From Drechslerella dactyloides (Eukaryota > Ascomycota > Orbiliomycetes > Orbiliales > Orbiliaceae), in NCBI GenBank assembly GCA_020064725.1, contig JAGTWJ010000017.1, positions 3,224,001 through 3,288,000 of the forward strand: a stretch of 64,000 bases of DNA. Reading direction: 5' to 3'. Under the pieces are notes generated by a model. The model had not been told where the DNA came from. It saw only the letters and a list, made by a program, of their open reading frames with translations, and searched no databases. The stretch's first letter is position 1; each line of letters begins with the position of its first letter. Of this stretch, positions 12,660-26,566 are shown piece by piece. The translations under genes were made by a program, and so were the position numbers.

Positions 12660-15600
12660 TGCGGAGGAAAGACAGTCGGTGAGGCAGGAGAGTGCCCGAG
12701 GGCGCGAGTTCCGGTCGCACTGTTCTATTGTGTAACCGGTAGCGTCGTCGGATTAGGCTCGCGTGCGTGAGACTCGAGACTCTCACGTTGCGAGTGAGAG
12801 GAATTAAGGCGTAATGTGTCGCGAAAGGGAGATTCGGGGAGACAAAAAGAGAAGGAATCCCGGGGGTATCAGCCTTTCCTGATAACAACCGTCCCCCCTC
12901 TTTATTAAGTCGCAGGCCGAGCGAGATGTCGAAAGCGTCCGTCGGGCCTCGACAATGGATCCGAGATGGAGCGGCGAGTCGGTCTGACGGATGATATCAG
13001 CGTGAGAGCAGGAACGGAGGAACAGCCGCTGGTGCTGGTGCTCGTGCTGGTGGTTTGTTTTGGGCTGGGGCCAACTGCTGTCCGAGGCCAACCAACCGCA
13101 GCGGTTCCCCTTTTCGGCGTTGGAACGTGCGCAGGCCGGGCAAACCAACACAACACGCGGGCGCTGCTGGTCGCGGATGGATGCCCCTCCAACGTTAACG
13201 TTGAACGGATGAAACGAAGGGGAGATCGGATCGAGGGATGACGACAGGGCGATGTAGGAGATCGCGGAGCAAAGAAGCAGGAGGCAGAGGCACGGACGGC
13301 GGCACGCGGAAAATAGAAAAGCGAGACAGACAGACAAAGACAGGACGGACAGACGTGGGAGGCGGCGTCGTTAAGAAGGCCCGACCGGGTTGAAGGGAGC
13401 AGCTGGGAGGAGCGGAGGCCGGGAATGGGAGGAAGTCACCGTAACCGACAGGATGATATAACTGAACCTCCAGGCTCGAAAACGTAAGGGCTCGGAATCC
13501 CGATAATTCAGGTTTAGCCAATCTTGAATCTCAGACGCACGGAACACTCGGGAAAAAACAATTATGGCGAACGAAGGAAAGCCTTCTCTTAACGTCGATG
13601 GCTTCTCGCTTGGCCGCACCTGGTCGACAGCTGCATGGCACCGGCCCAAGGGGGGCGCTCCTTCGTCGTCTTCAAGTAAAGACCCAAGTACTGATACAAT
13701 GTCGCGGTACAAGCAGCCCGACCGAGAGCAGACGGTATCAGAGTTAAAATTTAGAAGCTCTCGATCGCAAGACACCCTCCCGACGAAGAGGCGGCTTTGC
13801 CAGCGAAGCAAGTCTCGGTCACAAGGGCCGCTGCCGCGTTTTAGAAGAGATCTGATACCGACTCTAAATTCAAGAATAGCAGGTGCCGCGCAGCGATAAC
13901 GTGAGATTGCTGTCCCACAAAAAAGAGATATCTCGCGTGGTGGAGGGCGTGCACGGCGGCGGATTGGACGACGCGGACAAGACGCCTGCTCCGAGAGTGG
14001 AGACTGCGGTAACCAGATGATGAGGGCTGAGGGTTGGTGGGATGGTTTTCGTCCAAAATGGCACCGCGGCCGTCCGAACGTTCTGCAGGCACGAAGATAT
14101 ATCTTACGGACGGGCAATCAGGCGACGACGGCAAAGCTCGCCAGTCACAATGACGAATGCTCCGATGGGAGGCCTCTGCCCACCCTGACAAATATTGCAA
14201 ATCGACCAGCAATGAAACCTTGTGCGACCAGTAGAACGACCGGGACCAGATGACAGCTCAGCTCAGCTCAGACGACGGCGAGAGATGGATAATCGAGGAC
14301 GGATACATGAGAGGACGCCGGTCGACGCTACCGTCGACGGCAGACTGACTGGCTAGCTAGCTGGGACACACGGCACGAATACAATTGTGCTTACGTATAC
14401 ACATCCGTACGGACAATCTCATCACAGAACAGGCGGAGGGCTGTACGACCGGCAGTGCTCTCGTCACATACCACTTACCTGAACGGAATTAAAGACCGTC
14501 TCGTGATCGCTTGCCTGGACTCTGTGCCCCTCCCGTGATGCCGTATAAACCAAATCTGTAACGTCTTAATTCGCCGAGATGCGCTCCTTCGGCTGAAATA
14601 TCAGCAAATCCTGGGTTCTGACAAGCCGCCCGCGAAAATGAGGGGCACCGTGCTCCTGAGGTTGCACGGTGGCGGTCCGCTCTACACCGTATTCGCACAA
14701 ACGGGATTAAATGATCGCCTACCTGCCTGCCTGACGAAACGGAATCTGAGGTTAGACAGCAATAGCAACGGCAATAATATCTGGAACTCAAAAAGAAGTC
14801 TGTCAAAGGTCCCTTAATATCGTCAAGATTAACGGGGCGGGGATTGTTGCTGTTGCGGGCGGGGTTCGAACGTTCGCCTTACATCGATACCCCGTCCGCA
14901 ACTCGACGGGCACTTTCCGCATATATATAACCACTCCAGGCCGGCCCATCAACCGGGACCTCCCCTCGACTCGGGCATCCTCGAATTGCAATTACCGTCA
15001 TCCAAAACGCACTCGCCTTCCCGCGCCGTATCTGCGGCCGACCCGTCCATCCAGGCTATCATGTCATTCTGCTGAATGTACCCTCATGGACAACGGTTCC
15101 GGCAACATTGTTACAACAATGCGGTACAATGCAATGGCCAGGAATATCCGGAATATCATTATCAATGATATCAGGTCGTTGCGCATAATATCATCCAACT
15201 TTAAACGAACCGTTGACAACCGCCTCGCTTTTTTTGTCCCCACCGTCGCGATAATTCAGGTAGGAGCCATGCTTATCAGCCCAGCGCTATTGGAGCCGAC
15301 TTCGCCTACGAGATGTTTGGTACGCAGTAGACGTATGCTAGGTCGATCGCGATCAGAGGCCCCATTGCTGGATTCATGTTGGGCCAGACCCTGGCTCCCT
15401 TGCAAACAGCACTGCTAGGGTTCGTACCCGCTTGCTGAAAAATTTCAGATCAGTTATCATGACATGATATGACATCCCATTACATACAAGGACGGTGCAC
15501 CAGCATCCCACTCGCTCGCTCCTATCTCTGCCGCGAGTCAATGTTGTGACGAAGCCTTACCGTATGTATCTGGATGTAACTGTACTTTGGAGCGAGCGGC

Positions 15601-18311
15601 ACACAAGCGTTCGGGGGCAACTCGGTGGCTTTAACAACGACGGCTGGTGAGAAGTCAGACCGTCCACTGATGCTAGTCTATTCCCGTTAGTTAGGTAACT
15701 GGGAAACCAGGATATTTGCCGTCCTGGCCTCCTGGCAAAAGCGTAGGATGGATCGATATCGATCCTATTGTCCAGCTTGGGATCCGAGTGACCTCCTTCT
15801 CATCCGAGTGCTATCGATCGACTCTCTCCCTCTATCTCTCTCAGCTGCTCGCAAATATACGAGGACGCTGCTCGTAAGCTTGTTTACATCTCTAGGCTTC
15901 GAAGCGCAGAATGGTCATATGCAAACCTGCAGCAAACGCATAGCTGAGATCTAAATATAAAGCACAGCGCTGACGATGCAGCCTCTCAGCAATCAAATCA
16001 ACCGGCATGTGCCCAGCTGCCCAGGCCAGGTTCCAACCAATATGATAGTGACCAAGCAGTCCACAAATATATGCGATCGACTGGGAAATGTGACATGCTG
16101 TGGCTACGCATTCGACAGAATATCTTCAAGCTGTAGTTTTGGTACGTCTCGTATCCAACCCAAGCGACATGCAGCAAGGTCAAAATCATGCACCGACAAG
16201 CCTCAACACCGCGAAAAGGCAAGTGTATCAAGCTCATCGTCCCCGCCGCCATGGATCCCCTCAATCACTTGCATGACGAGACGATGCCTCTAACTCCCAA
16301 AAGCGTAGCGAATACCCACACCTGATGGCCAGCCTAAAAGTTACTATTATAAACTCAACGAATTAATTTTCCTTTCGTGATGCCATTAGCAAATGCGCAT
16401 ATCGATTCGAACCGACCCGATATCGATCGTGGAAATTTTTTTCAAAAAGGAAAAACATTAAAACCCTCAAAAGGAAATATAAAGATGCAACATAAACGTA
16501 AGGTGTGCAGGTGGGTACACGCGGTACAATGCAATTACATTCCATTATCGATACCGCCACGAGCTCGAGCATGTAAAAGCGCTCCAGCTAGCCTGGCCTG
16601 CCGACCAAGGAAAACTTGACTTTTGTCGAAGGCCTCGGAGATGCCTGCTAGTCCAATGTCGCAATTAAATGCAAATGCACACTGCAAGCTGCAAGGCGAT
16701 ACACATCATCACACTCGGATGGCGCGCACGATGTACTAGTACATATCGCTCCATACTGCAAACTAGGCGTCATCCAATCTCGATACCTGTAGCCTCGTTA
16801 AGCTCGACCTCTCGTAGGCCGGACGCAATTTGCAAGTAGAGCTCTGCTGCACCCCTCATATGCTGTTTCAAAAGGAGAAAAAACTTTAATGGATTTCCTG
16901 TCATGGTTACCGCGTATACCGAAACCAAATTATCGAGGAAGACGTGCAGGTCCTCGAATCCTCAGTCGTTATAGCTACTGTGTATCATGTCGAGGTTCAA
17001 AGGCACGAGTTATCCCCCCGGTCTGCTACGTGTACCAAATATGCACATGAGTGGGTGTCTGGTGGTCCGGCTGATGCATGCAGCTCATCCTCGAACAATA
17101 CCCACCCGGATTTCGGAGTTTCATCATTTCGAGGGGAGAAAAAAAAAGCCCTTGGGGACATTCCGTGCAGCGAAATCGAGTGTTAGCGTTGCTGGACGTA
17201 CTGCGCACAACGCAAGACAGTCGCGCAAGGGTGTCTAGCCTCCACCCATACTAGCGGCACGACGGCACAAACCTCTCCTCCACACAGGCATCTGTGCAAC
17301 TCTACACCCCAAGTCCATAGACAAGGGTCTACCTTCCTGACTCCAACATATCCAGCACCGAACTTGAACGTCGCACTCATGGAATGGAACGTGCGACCAG
17401 TTGGCTATCTCACCGCTGCCGGATTCAGTCCCGAAGCGAAGCTGGAATCGAAGGCAAAAACCCAATAGCCACAGCCTCCGGCCTACTTCCCGATTTTCGA
17501 GTGCGCCGTCGTGTCAGTCCATCCCGGCTCAGATACATCGAAATCCAGCAAGTGCGTTCCTGATCGAACAGGCGGAAAACAGTTCCATCAAGTCGCTGGC
17601 GAGCAAACAATGTTGTCCCGCTGTTGGAGTACGCTCTTCACATGATACCTGCTTCTGCCGTGCGTGTGCCCACGCGCATAATATAAGCTATGGATGTAAG
17701 TACCTATATCACATTAGTCATGCGTTAATACACGACATATTCGTCGTCGCGGAGAAAGGTCTGCCGCCGTCGACAACCGACCGACTGCGTCCATACCTAC
17801 CCGCATCTTAAGCCCTGCTGTGTGCGACCCAAAAGCGCTCCACCGCTCAGCTAGATGGAAGGAAATGGAGAAAATTCCATATTCCTTACCTAACCGCACG
17901 CCAATCATCGTAACCAACCGCCACAAACTCGCATGCAACAGCCCTCCCAAAAACGCCCTCCAACAATTGCAACTCGCTGGGAAAAACGGTTCCGGGAGCG
18001 AAACCGCAAAACTAGCCTGCATCCGGCCACGCGGTTGCAATTATCCGTGGGGATACAGTCGCCTGGAACCCTCTCGGCCGTGAATCGCATTGCATTGCAA
18101 TTGCAACGCCGGAGTCAGTTCGAAATATGCCCAAAGCTTAAGAAGCCCCGTACCACATTCCAGAACTCGTCTCCAATCCGTCGCAATCTTCGAACGCTCC
18201 TCCATGCATTGTGAGACAGTAAAGTAAAGCGGCGTATTCTACATAGGCGCTTGACCGCAATTGATTCGTCCGTCCGAGCGACGTCATGGCTAATCTACTG
18301 CGAAACCCAAC

Positions 18312-18342
18312 TGCCGGTTAGCTATTGGTTAGCTAACCGGCA
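18312..18342. repeat. Perfect 12-bp inverted repeat with CCAAT in the loop
   Basis: TGCCGGTTAGCT (18312-18323) and its exact complement AGCTAACCGGCA (18331-18342) flank a 7-base loop ATTGGTT, whose complement contains CCAAT. It could be a palindromic protein-binding site or a hairpin in RNA. No nearby gene start explains it. Confidence 0.75.
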
Positions 18343-18602
18343 AACGAGCTCTGCTGATCGATTCCGAAGCCCGTCACATGGCCATCCGCACAGCGCTGCC
18401 CCCCCTCTGCCGCCTCAGGATGATATCCCAAAAGTCAACCGAGACCCAGCCTTACTAACACTCCATGCTGCGACACACGGTACCCTCCGGTCAAAAAGAA
18501 CCGCACTGTACCTTCGCCATCTGTACTTCCTGAGTGTGTGCTTTATTTTTTGATTTGATGGAAATCCAGGATCAAATCGCTTCTATGCAAGTCACCCGGC
18601 AT

Positions 18603-18627
18603 ATGTAATGTAATGTAATGTAATGTA
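18603..18627. repeat. ATGTA pentanucleotide microsatellite
   Basis: Five head-to-tail copies of a 5-base unit (ATGTA/TGTAA register) in the gene-free region. It is a simple repeat, useful as a length marker, with no evident function. Confidence 0.8.
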
Positions 18628-19650
18628 CGGCGGGACATGACAGAAGGTCCGGTCCAAGGTGCTGGAAATGACAGCTCGACAGGCCTTTACCATACCACAC
18701 ACACACCTTGACCATGCATATGCGAAATATATCGATCGGTTCCCGTAGTATCTTTGCAATTTAATTTTTTGCCATTGGTCCGCCCCGTGAAGTAAGGCTG
18801 AAGCGATCGGCCATCGCATCGGGCGAGCGCAAGGACTCAAAGCATCGTAGAGTGCTCCGGTCGAGTTTTCAACGCGGGGCCCTTGCGTTCCAACGCTGTT
18901 GGACACACTGACCGCACAGATCTCATATCAAATCTACTTTTATGTAGCAGTGGCGGTGAGACTACAACTTCACGCAACATGTGCAGGTACAATATACGTA
19001 ATATAAGCACCGCAGTCTCGTAACATTTACGAGACAGCCGCAATATAACATGATACTACATTAACACACCGGTAGATAATCTTTGCTTCGGTGCCAGTTG
19101 GCCTCGGCACCGGCGGAGTGGAAGTTCCTCTGTAAGGTACAAGATTGATACCGAGGTTGACAGGAGTCTTGATCTCGAGCCTCGCCAAGAATGCCCGTGC
19201 AACCCAACCACAAAGAACACACGAAAAAACACAGACTTGAGAGCTATCCAAAGTTTACGAAAACAAAGAAATGAACCAAAAAGAAAGAAGGGAAGAAGGA
19301 AAAGGGGAATGGGAACAGAGGTAATGCGAAACAGGCTTCCATATAGACAAAATTTATATTAATTCCATACATGTATTGTATACGTTTATCCCTGGCGACA
19401 CCAGATTCCATATGTTGCTTTTGCATTGATATCAAATCAGCCCAAGTGTCAACGCCGATATAGTATCCCTTTCACGGACTAAAATGACCAAATACACCGA
19501 CCTAGGCACCTGTAAAATAAAACAATCGAACGGAATCTGTAGACGCAAATGCACCCGTTGCCGCCATGCCGCGGCCGCAGGAAACTTCAAATTTCTAACC
19601 GCACGACGCCCAAAGTCAAAAGCCAAAAAACAGACAATAGAAGAATGGAG

Positions 19651-19673
19651 AAAAAAAAAAAAAAAAAAAAAAA
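19651..19673. repeat. 23-base poly-A run
   Basis: An uninterrupted A run 128 bp beyond the fphA stop codon. On the minus strand it is a T run within the probable fphA 3' region. It may be a retrosequence relic or simple slippage. Confidence 0.8.
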
Positions 19674-19800
19674 GATGAATCCGAACGAATGACGGATATC
19701 AAAGAGAGCAGCAATCGTAGAAGCCTAGTTACCAGGCCGAGGAGACTCCCGTGGCTACGAAGACTCAAACTGCGCGATGCGATGGAAGCAGCTAGGAAGC

Positions 19801-22800
19801 TCAGGGGCAACTGACAAACCATCCTCCTCGCTCCCACTGCCCAGGCTGATACAGACAAGTCGACCTCGTCTTTGAATCTACTATACCGTCCATAAGCACG
19901 TTCAGACGCTTGAAATCAACTGGCTTCAGAATCCAGGCATCGAACCCGCAGTCGATATACGTCTGCCGCTCCTTTTCCATCAACGACGCCGACACCGCAA
20001 CGATAGGTATCCTTCCGTTCAGTCTGTGTGCATCGGGCAGATTGGTATCGTTGCCTTCCGTCTCGTTCTGCCGGATCGTCTTGGTAGAAGCGTAGCCGTC
20101 CATGATGGGCATCTATATCACGAGCTGTCAGTCTTGAAGACTCTATCATAGGCAGGAGTATCACGGGGAAGCTTAGTATACCTGAATATCCATCAGCACG
20201 GCGTCGAAGTCCCCTCCCCGTTCAGCAAAGACATCGGCGCATTGCTCCCCGTTTACCGTCAATGTAACTCTATGTCCTAGTTTTTCCAGCCTTTTCTTGA
20301 TAATCTTGCTGTTCACCAGATCGTCCTCCGCAACCAACACGTGGAACTTTTTCTGGTCGGGGTCGCTTGTTTCGCCTTTCGTCTTTTTCAAAGATGCAGA
20401 GATTTGCTGGCTCACTCGGTTGCCTTCATCTGGAGCAATCGAAGTTGGGGAAGCGCTCGGGTATATTGTGCCCGTATGGTCATCTCCAAAGTCTGGTTGG
20501 ACTTCTCCCGGTTCCACTCGAACTGCTCGGACAGGCGTCTTGGTATCGGTGATGGATTCGGAGCCAGGCTTGATAATCGGGCTTGCAGTCACAACATTCG
20601 GTGGCGACATCTCCTTTGAGCTACCGATGGACAGCCGCCCAGATCTGGTGTGGCCTTGGAACAGCTTCTTCTCCTCATTGGCTGACGGCGACTGCACAGC
20701 CGGAGAGCCGGAAAAGCTTTCCAGCAAGCGATCGACCTCACTCTTGTTGCTGTTCCCACTTTTATAGCTATTGGCACTATTGCTGGAGTTTGTGCTATCG
20801 GCGCTTTGTCTTCTGGCTATCCGGGGTTGCACAACCGACGATTGGCTGCTTCGTGGCCGATCTTTCCTGACAAGCGTACGATCGTACTCCACCGTTGGTG
20901 TTTTCGGGGCTGCAGAGTTCGTTTCAGATATGCTGGGAGTCCCCGATTTCACCGACGACGCCTCGGCGATTCTGAAAGGCATCTGAATACAAAAGCGGGA
21001 ACCCTTCCCTTCTTCTGATTTCAGCCGCAGCTGTCCGTTCATATTCTGTATGATACGTGCAACAATGGCGAGACCCAAGCCGAGGATATTTCGTTCCTTT
21101 TGAGCGCGGTCCGGGTTGGTGGAAACAGAAAATGCGGGGAAAAGATTTGGTTCGCCATCATCGTAATCCACATCTGTCTGGACTTGCTCCATCTCTCTAA
21201 ATAACTTGTCTAGTTTCTTTGGAGACATTCCAGAGCCAGTATCTTGGATTGCGATTTCAATGTCGCAGACATCTTCGACCATGTCAGACATCCAGAGCTC
21301 GATCTTGATGCCACCGGTAGTGGTATGTGATATTGCGTTTGCCGCTAGGTTTGCGACTGCTTGTCGGACCTTGGTCTGGTCTCCTTTGACGAATTGAGGT
21401 ACGCCAGGATATTCGATCACTTCAAAGTCGAGGCCTTTCCGTGCGGCGTCGTGTCTAAAGGGATCAGCTGCCTCCCGAACCGTTGAAGATATATCAAACA
21501 CCTCGTCTTTGATCAGATTGTGACCTTCTTCTGTTCTCGTGAGGTCCAGTAGGTCGTTGATGACGTATATCAAAGACTTGGATGCCGAATGCGATCGTGA
21601 CAAATTATCACGGGTTTCCGTATCGAGAGGGCCCTCCAGGGCTATTTCCAGATAGTTGATGATGGCATTGAGAGGTGTCCGGACTAGACGTTGACCGTTA
21701 GAAGAGATTCAATCATTTCATCGATGGCGGAGACGTTTCTTACCTTCATGAGATGCATTTGCGAGAAGTATTCGAGTCAGCTGGCTGGTTTGCAGCGCTG
21801 CCTCTTTCTGTCGCCAGACTTCGATGAATTTGCCATATACTAGGCATAGAACAGCCGCGGTCTCCACTGTATCACATATATCGTATTAGAGGGGTGTCTT
21901 CAAGTAGCTTGAATAACTATAGCCATTACCTTCATCATCTGTCCACTCTTTGCTCTTTCCCGCTATAGTTTCGCTCCAGAGCTTGAAACTTTTCCTCGGC
22001 TCCAGCATCCCCGTAGTGCCAGCCTTCATTCTCTTCTCATAAGGGTTGCCTGCCCAATGAACATGGCGCAGTTGGCCTCTCCTGCAGAACACAATGAAGT
22101 CTTTGCCTTGCCCGCTTAGAGGGACGAGGAGAGCACCTGCGATAGTTTTGAACCCAGGCGGATATTTGAGGTCTGGAAAGGTACTCGACAGTTGCTGACT
22201 AGTCATCACGGAAGTAAAGCCCTTGATTCGAAAGTACTCCACTATCGCCAGTGCTTCTTGAGTATCTTCCAGTTGACCGAGGACTTTTGTTTCGTCTCTA
22301 ATCGACAATAATCCGAAGTCTGCGTCGAACAGCTTTAAAAGGTCGTCGGAGGAAGCGATTATATACCCTGAAGGATTCGTTTCCGTTGGAACAGTATTGA
22401 TCAGTTTCCTGGCTTGCAAACGCGATGCATAAGAAAGACGCTCGATATTACGACTCGCTGATTCCCCTATCAGGCGACAGAGTTTTCTGATGGGAAATGC
22501 GACGCGCATTCCTCTTTTTCCGTATGTATGACACGATATCAGACCCCATAGCTCGCCAAAGGCGGTGATACTGATGGACATCGATGCTCGCACGGCCATG
22601 TTGGCTAGGTATTTGATATGAATCGGAGACATTGCCCGCAGGTAAGCGTACGTCATGTCGAGAGGAACTTCGAGATCCTCAGCCGTCCTGCACACAAGCC
22701 GTGCCGTCACTTGGTCGCGGTCGTAGAGAAGTCTGACCTTATTTATCCTGTAAAGGTCTCTCGCTTGCTTTGGTATATCGCTGGCTGGAAAGTTGAGGCC

Positions 22801-24139
22801 CTTGTAGAGGTCTTTTGTTGCTCGGTAGTCCACAAGCTCTGTCACCACTTTGCCGTTCCACGCTTCATCGAACTGGTAAATCATGACTCGATGAAATCCT
22901 GTAAGCTCTTTGATGACTCCGACCAAGACCTTTAGGAATCTTGCCAGGTCAGGTGCTGATGCTAGCTGCTCCTGAATCTGGGAGAGCATATTAAAGACCT
23001 CCATTGCAGCAGCTTCACCCCGTCGGCGTCTCGCATGACGAAGCACTCTCAGCGGCTTACTAAGGCTAGTGGTTGATTCCAGTAACTCCTCCTCTGTCGG
23101 ATCGGAGTCTAGGGTACTTTCCGCTGGTGGAGGCTGCTCATCGTCGCCGGCAGCAATCGGAAAAACCTGATCGTCCTCGAGCTCGAACTCACAAATGATG
23201 AGATTCGGGTCGTGGGCGGCAATGTGGGTAGCACACCAAAGTTTGATCTGAAGAGCGTTGGGGCCGGTGATTATGAGCGGGAAAACTTCTGGCCCGTTCT
23301 GAGCCAAATCCTCGTGGCCTTCTCTTGTAAAGTCGATATGGTCGAGCAGATTCTCAGCTTGCTCGTCGGATAGGATTCGAGTGAAGGACGGCAAGTCAAA
23401 TAATGAATTTGGTGAATATCCGACGATTGTTTCTGAGTTCTATGCAGGGGAATTTTAGCTTGGAATGCCATTATATCATATAGTCGATTGTGATGACAGT
23501 GTGAAGAAAAAGTGCGTGACTGACCTCACTTGCAATCCGTACTGCTAGGTTGGAATAATCGTCAGGGTCTTGCTTGAGCACAACGAGCGCTCCAAAGCCT
23601 TGGATGGCACCTGGGCAATGTATGGGTTCATCCTCGCATCTCTGCATGGATTCGGCGCCTGTAATGCCGGTGACGACCATGTGGCCTTCTGATGTATGCT
23701 GGTAGGAGAATCTCTGTGTGACAAAGGCATCCTCTTTTTCAGATGAGGCGGAGGGTGGGTCGCCAGCGGACAGAATCGACGCAATGCTGTCACGCGTACT
23801 ACGTATGCTCTCGGCATCGCTGGGCACAATATTCGATCCTTTATTTGGCGGGAGAAATAAGCCAAAGCTCTTCTCGGAGCCCATGGGAGACTCTGAACGT
23901 CCAGAGACGCTTCGAGAACGGTCCACCCCAATGACTGATCTTATGGGAAAAACGCGGTCTGCTGTATCAGGGGAAAGAGGATCTGGTTCGGCTGATAGAC
24001 TTGGGGAGCCTCGGTTCGCTGACTGGCTGGACCCAGCATGACTGAAGTAACTTGAGTTCCCGGCTTTCGTATTCGCAAGCTTTGGTCTGGGTGTCTGCCC
24101 GTCGTTAATGGGCCCTCTTTCGGGCGGCGGAGAGGTCAT
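19801..24139 (-). CDS. fphA: Fungal phytochrome, hybrid histidine kinase (1353 aa)
   Basis: Five exons: 24139-23525, 23439-21930, 21866-21744, 21683-20182 and 20112-19801. Red/far-red photoreceptor. Domains: disordered N-terminus (1-160); bilin-attachment Cys168 in RCEDEPIH, just before the PAS domain; GAF domain with PASDIP at 423-428 and His479 in SPIHIKYL; PHY domain with the tongue motif PRxSF at 686-690; kinase H-box SHEVRTPLNAI with His748; N box and G boxes (DTGSGM, GLGLAIV); and a C-terminal receiver with LVAEDD, phospho-acceptor Asp1248 in LMDIQMPIMDGY and the conserved Lys-Pro. All chromophore and phosphorelay residues I checked are present, so it should be functional. Intron 1 uses the less common donor GTCAGT. 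In Aspergillus, FphA acts with the velvet and white-collar proteins to balance sexual and asexual development. An in-frame stop lies shortly upstream of this ATG; an additional 5' exon is possible but not demonstrated. Confidence 0.95.
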
Positions 24140-26566
24140 GTTGTATTCAAGTTCAGGTCGGGGATTCGGGGTGGTGGTGGGACGTTCATCTAGTTACTGT
24201 ATGGAAGCGGAGGCCATCACCATACAGCCATAACTGCTCTAAAACGACGGGTGAGGAATCGTATAAGGCAGTTCCGTCTTCAAAATTGAGTCCGGTTGGC
24301 TGTTGAGCTTTGTCGTCGCTCGCGGTCGTTGAAGATGATAGAGCGACGGAGGGCTGGACAAGCGAATGAAGTTCGAACAGCGGTGATATCTCGATCTTGT
24401 GACCCAAGGCGCCCTGGGTATTAATGGGGTCAGGAGTCTTCGGGTTCTCCCGGGTGGGGTTGTTTGCGCCGTTTTCGGTCGTCTGAGGCCCGAATATATG
24501 AGCTGGGGAATATCGACGGCCGTCGATGCTGTGCGCGTCGCAGCGAGTCAACCGGCAGCAGAAGAACAGTAGTCCATAAATATGATTGTCACGCTATGGA
24601 TAACACAACGACCTGCTAAAAATGCTATCTGTCAGACCAGAGCTAGCGAATATCGACGACAACGGGGCGCCGGAACGTTGTGCTGGGACTGCCAACTTGC
24701 CTGCAGAACGCGCTGTCGATCGATACTTTGCTGGGCAGATTTGCGGCAGAACTGTTGGCTACGGCCGTCTGGACAAGAAGGCATTTACAGCGGATCGATC
24801 AGTCTGCAGGGGCCGTGTGGTATTTCGAGGAATGTGGGCTGCCAGCGCCCCGGGAGGCCTGCGCGAGACCGAGGGAGAACTCTGCGGCTAAACTTAGCCA
24901 CATGTATGTAGTATATAATAATGGGTATATGTGTGGAACGAACGTGGCACTCGATAAGGGCCAATCCTTTTGCGTCCTACAACGTCAGTCTTCAGAGAAT
25001 ACAACTTACTCGATGCTGGAGCGAGCTCGTCGATTCTAGAAGAGCTGAACTTTGTCGTCGTGGGTGATTGCTGGAGTGTGTGGTCTGTTGTCGAGATGTT
25101 GACAAAATGCGTTGGCTACTTAGTATGTAGACGCTGGAGTCGATATTGTGACCGGGAAGAGAAGCAGACGGCAAGGAAGATGGAAGTTGAAGGATATCGT
25201 CCAAACCACCGGATACCAAGCTGGATGGATCTCATGCAAAAGAGAACTTGGAGCGGTCAGCCAGATCTTCGAGCGTATGTGCTGTTCTGGCCGGCTGACG
25301 AGTCTAATTAGCGTTTCTGTGCACCTCGGCCGTCTATCCTTTTTACTTCCCGTCCTCGGGCTAGTACACCGAGATAGCCTTTACGAACGAGAAAAATTGA
25401 AGCGCCCATCTCATTGGCCAGAACGCAAGGGCAGAGATCTACGAGTACCAGGAATGCAGGGCGGATGGGGGCAAGGCAACTGGTCAGATGCGAGTCTTCG
25501 AAAAAGCAGGTTGCTCTGCGAGCCAAGGGCATCTTTTCTCGGAGCCGATCATTGCATTTTTACGCCTGGAGCGGCAGGGCTCTCGAGCCGGCCTGGACGC
25601 CATGGACTTTGAAACCGGATGGCCATCGTTTCGGCACCAGATCGTGGCGAGAATCTCGGTACCATGTCGACATTCAGGTTTTGAGATATCCAGTCATCGG
25701 TTGTGATCATGACGGGGTTGAGCAGAAATGACATAATTGGAGCTTGGCCGAACTAGCCAAAATGGAAGATTGGACATTCGCATCTCTAAGGCATGGGAAA
25801 GCCAAGTTTCCGCCTAAGCCACACTTGATTAGCCACATCTATGCATAGAGAGGCTTAGAACCGTCATAACTTGAGGATAAAATCAAGAATGTTGAGAACT
25901 GGGCTTCAGCATCCGCGAGAATATTATAACGACTGGCATAGCTCTGAAGAAGTGATATCACGATGCAGCACAAGGAGAAAAATTGCTTGACTAGTGCCCA
26001 CAATCAAGCTTCCGTGAAGGGAACCTGGGGTCTTAGAACCCGAGATATAAAGTTGCAAAGCGAGGCCTGCAGCCCCTCGGCTCCGGCGTTTTGTCCCCGC
26101 GAGATGCGACGGAGAAAACCTTGTTTCTCGGAGCTTCCCTAGCTCCACGTCGGTGAACTCCTAGATGGGTGAAAAACGACTTAGCATGTCCTGTCGCCAA
26201 ACCTCGTATGTATTGGGCCTAAAGTTCTCTTGTAGAAGTAGAGGTAGAGACGAAGTACTGTAGAACTTGTGGCGTTCACCAATTTGTGGCGCAGGGCTGC
26301 CGTGCAGACGTTGCCCATGACAATTCGTGCAGCTAACCATGGAAACAAACAACTAGCGACCCTGCAAAGCTCCCACCCATCAACCACGGGCCAGCTGCCA
26401 CGACCTCCTCACGCGTCCCTCACCACGCGTGCGTACCCCACTTAACGCGTCTACTCGAGGAACCCACGGCTGTAATCTTCCACGTATGCTGTTGCTCTTC
26501 TAATCGCTATTCGAGCTGGCAACGACGCCTTAACTTCTGCTTAACGACCTAACGATATCCTTCAAG
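24140..26566. other. 2.4-kb divergent intergenic region (fphA / SNF2 gene)
   Basis: It carries the promoters of fphA (leftward) and the SNF2-family gene (rightward). Open frames on both strands, such as 24186-24551 (-) and 25148-25612 (+), have no recognisable domain. The first could belong to the fphA leader or an unproven upstream exon. I saw no repeat. Confidence 0.5.

Larger units (their letters stand above)
12660..19800. other. 7.1-kb region without a supportable gene
   Basis: This stretch lies between the start of the Ego1-like gene (-) and the stop of fphA (-). Open frames are frequent because the DNA is GC-moderate, but they overlap on both strands and show no recognisable domain, consistent intron pattern or conserved motif. 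Structures I could see: an inverted pair CGGTATCAGA / TCTGATACCG near 13735 and 13851, a 12-bp perfect hairpin at 18312-18342, an (ATGTA)n run at 18603-18627, and a 23-base A run at 19651-19673. Non-coding transcripts or long regulatory regions are possible but not shown. Confidence 0.5.
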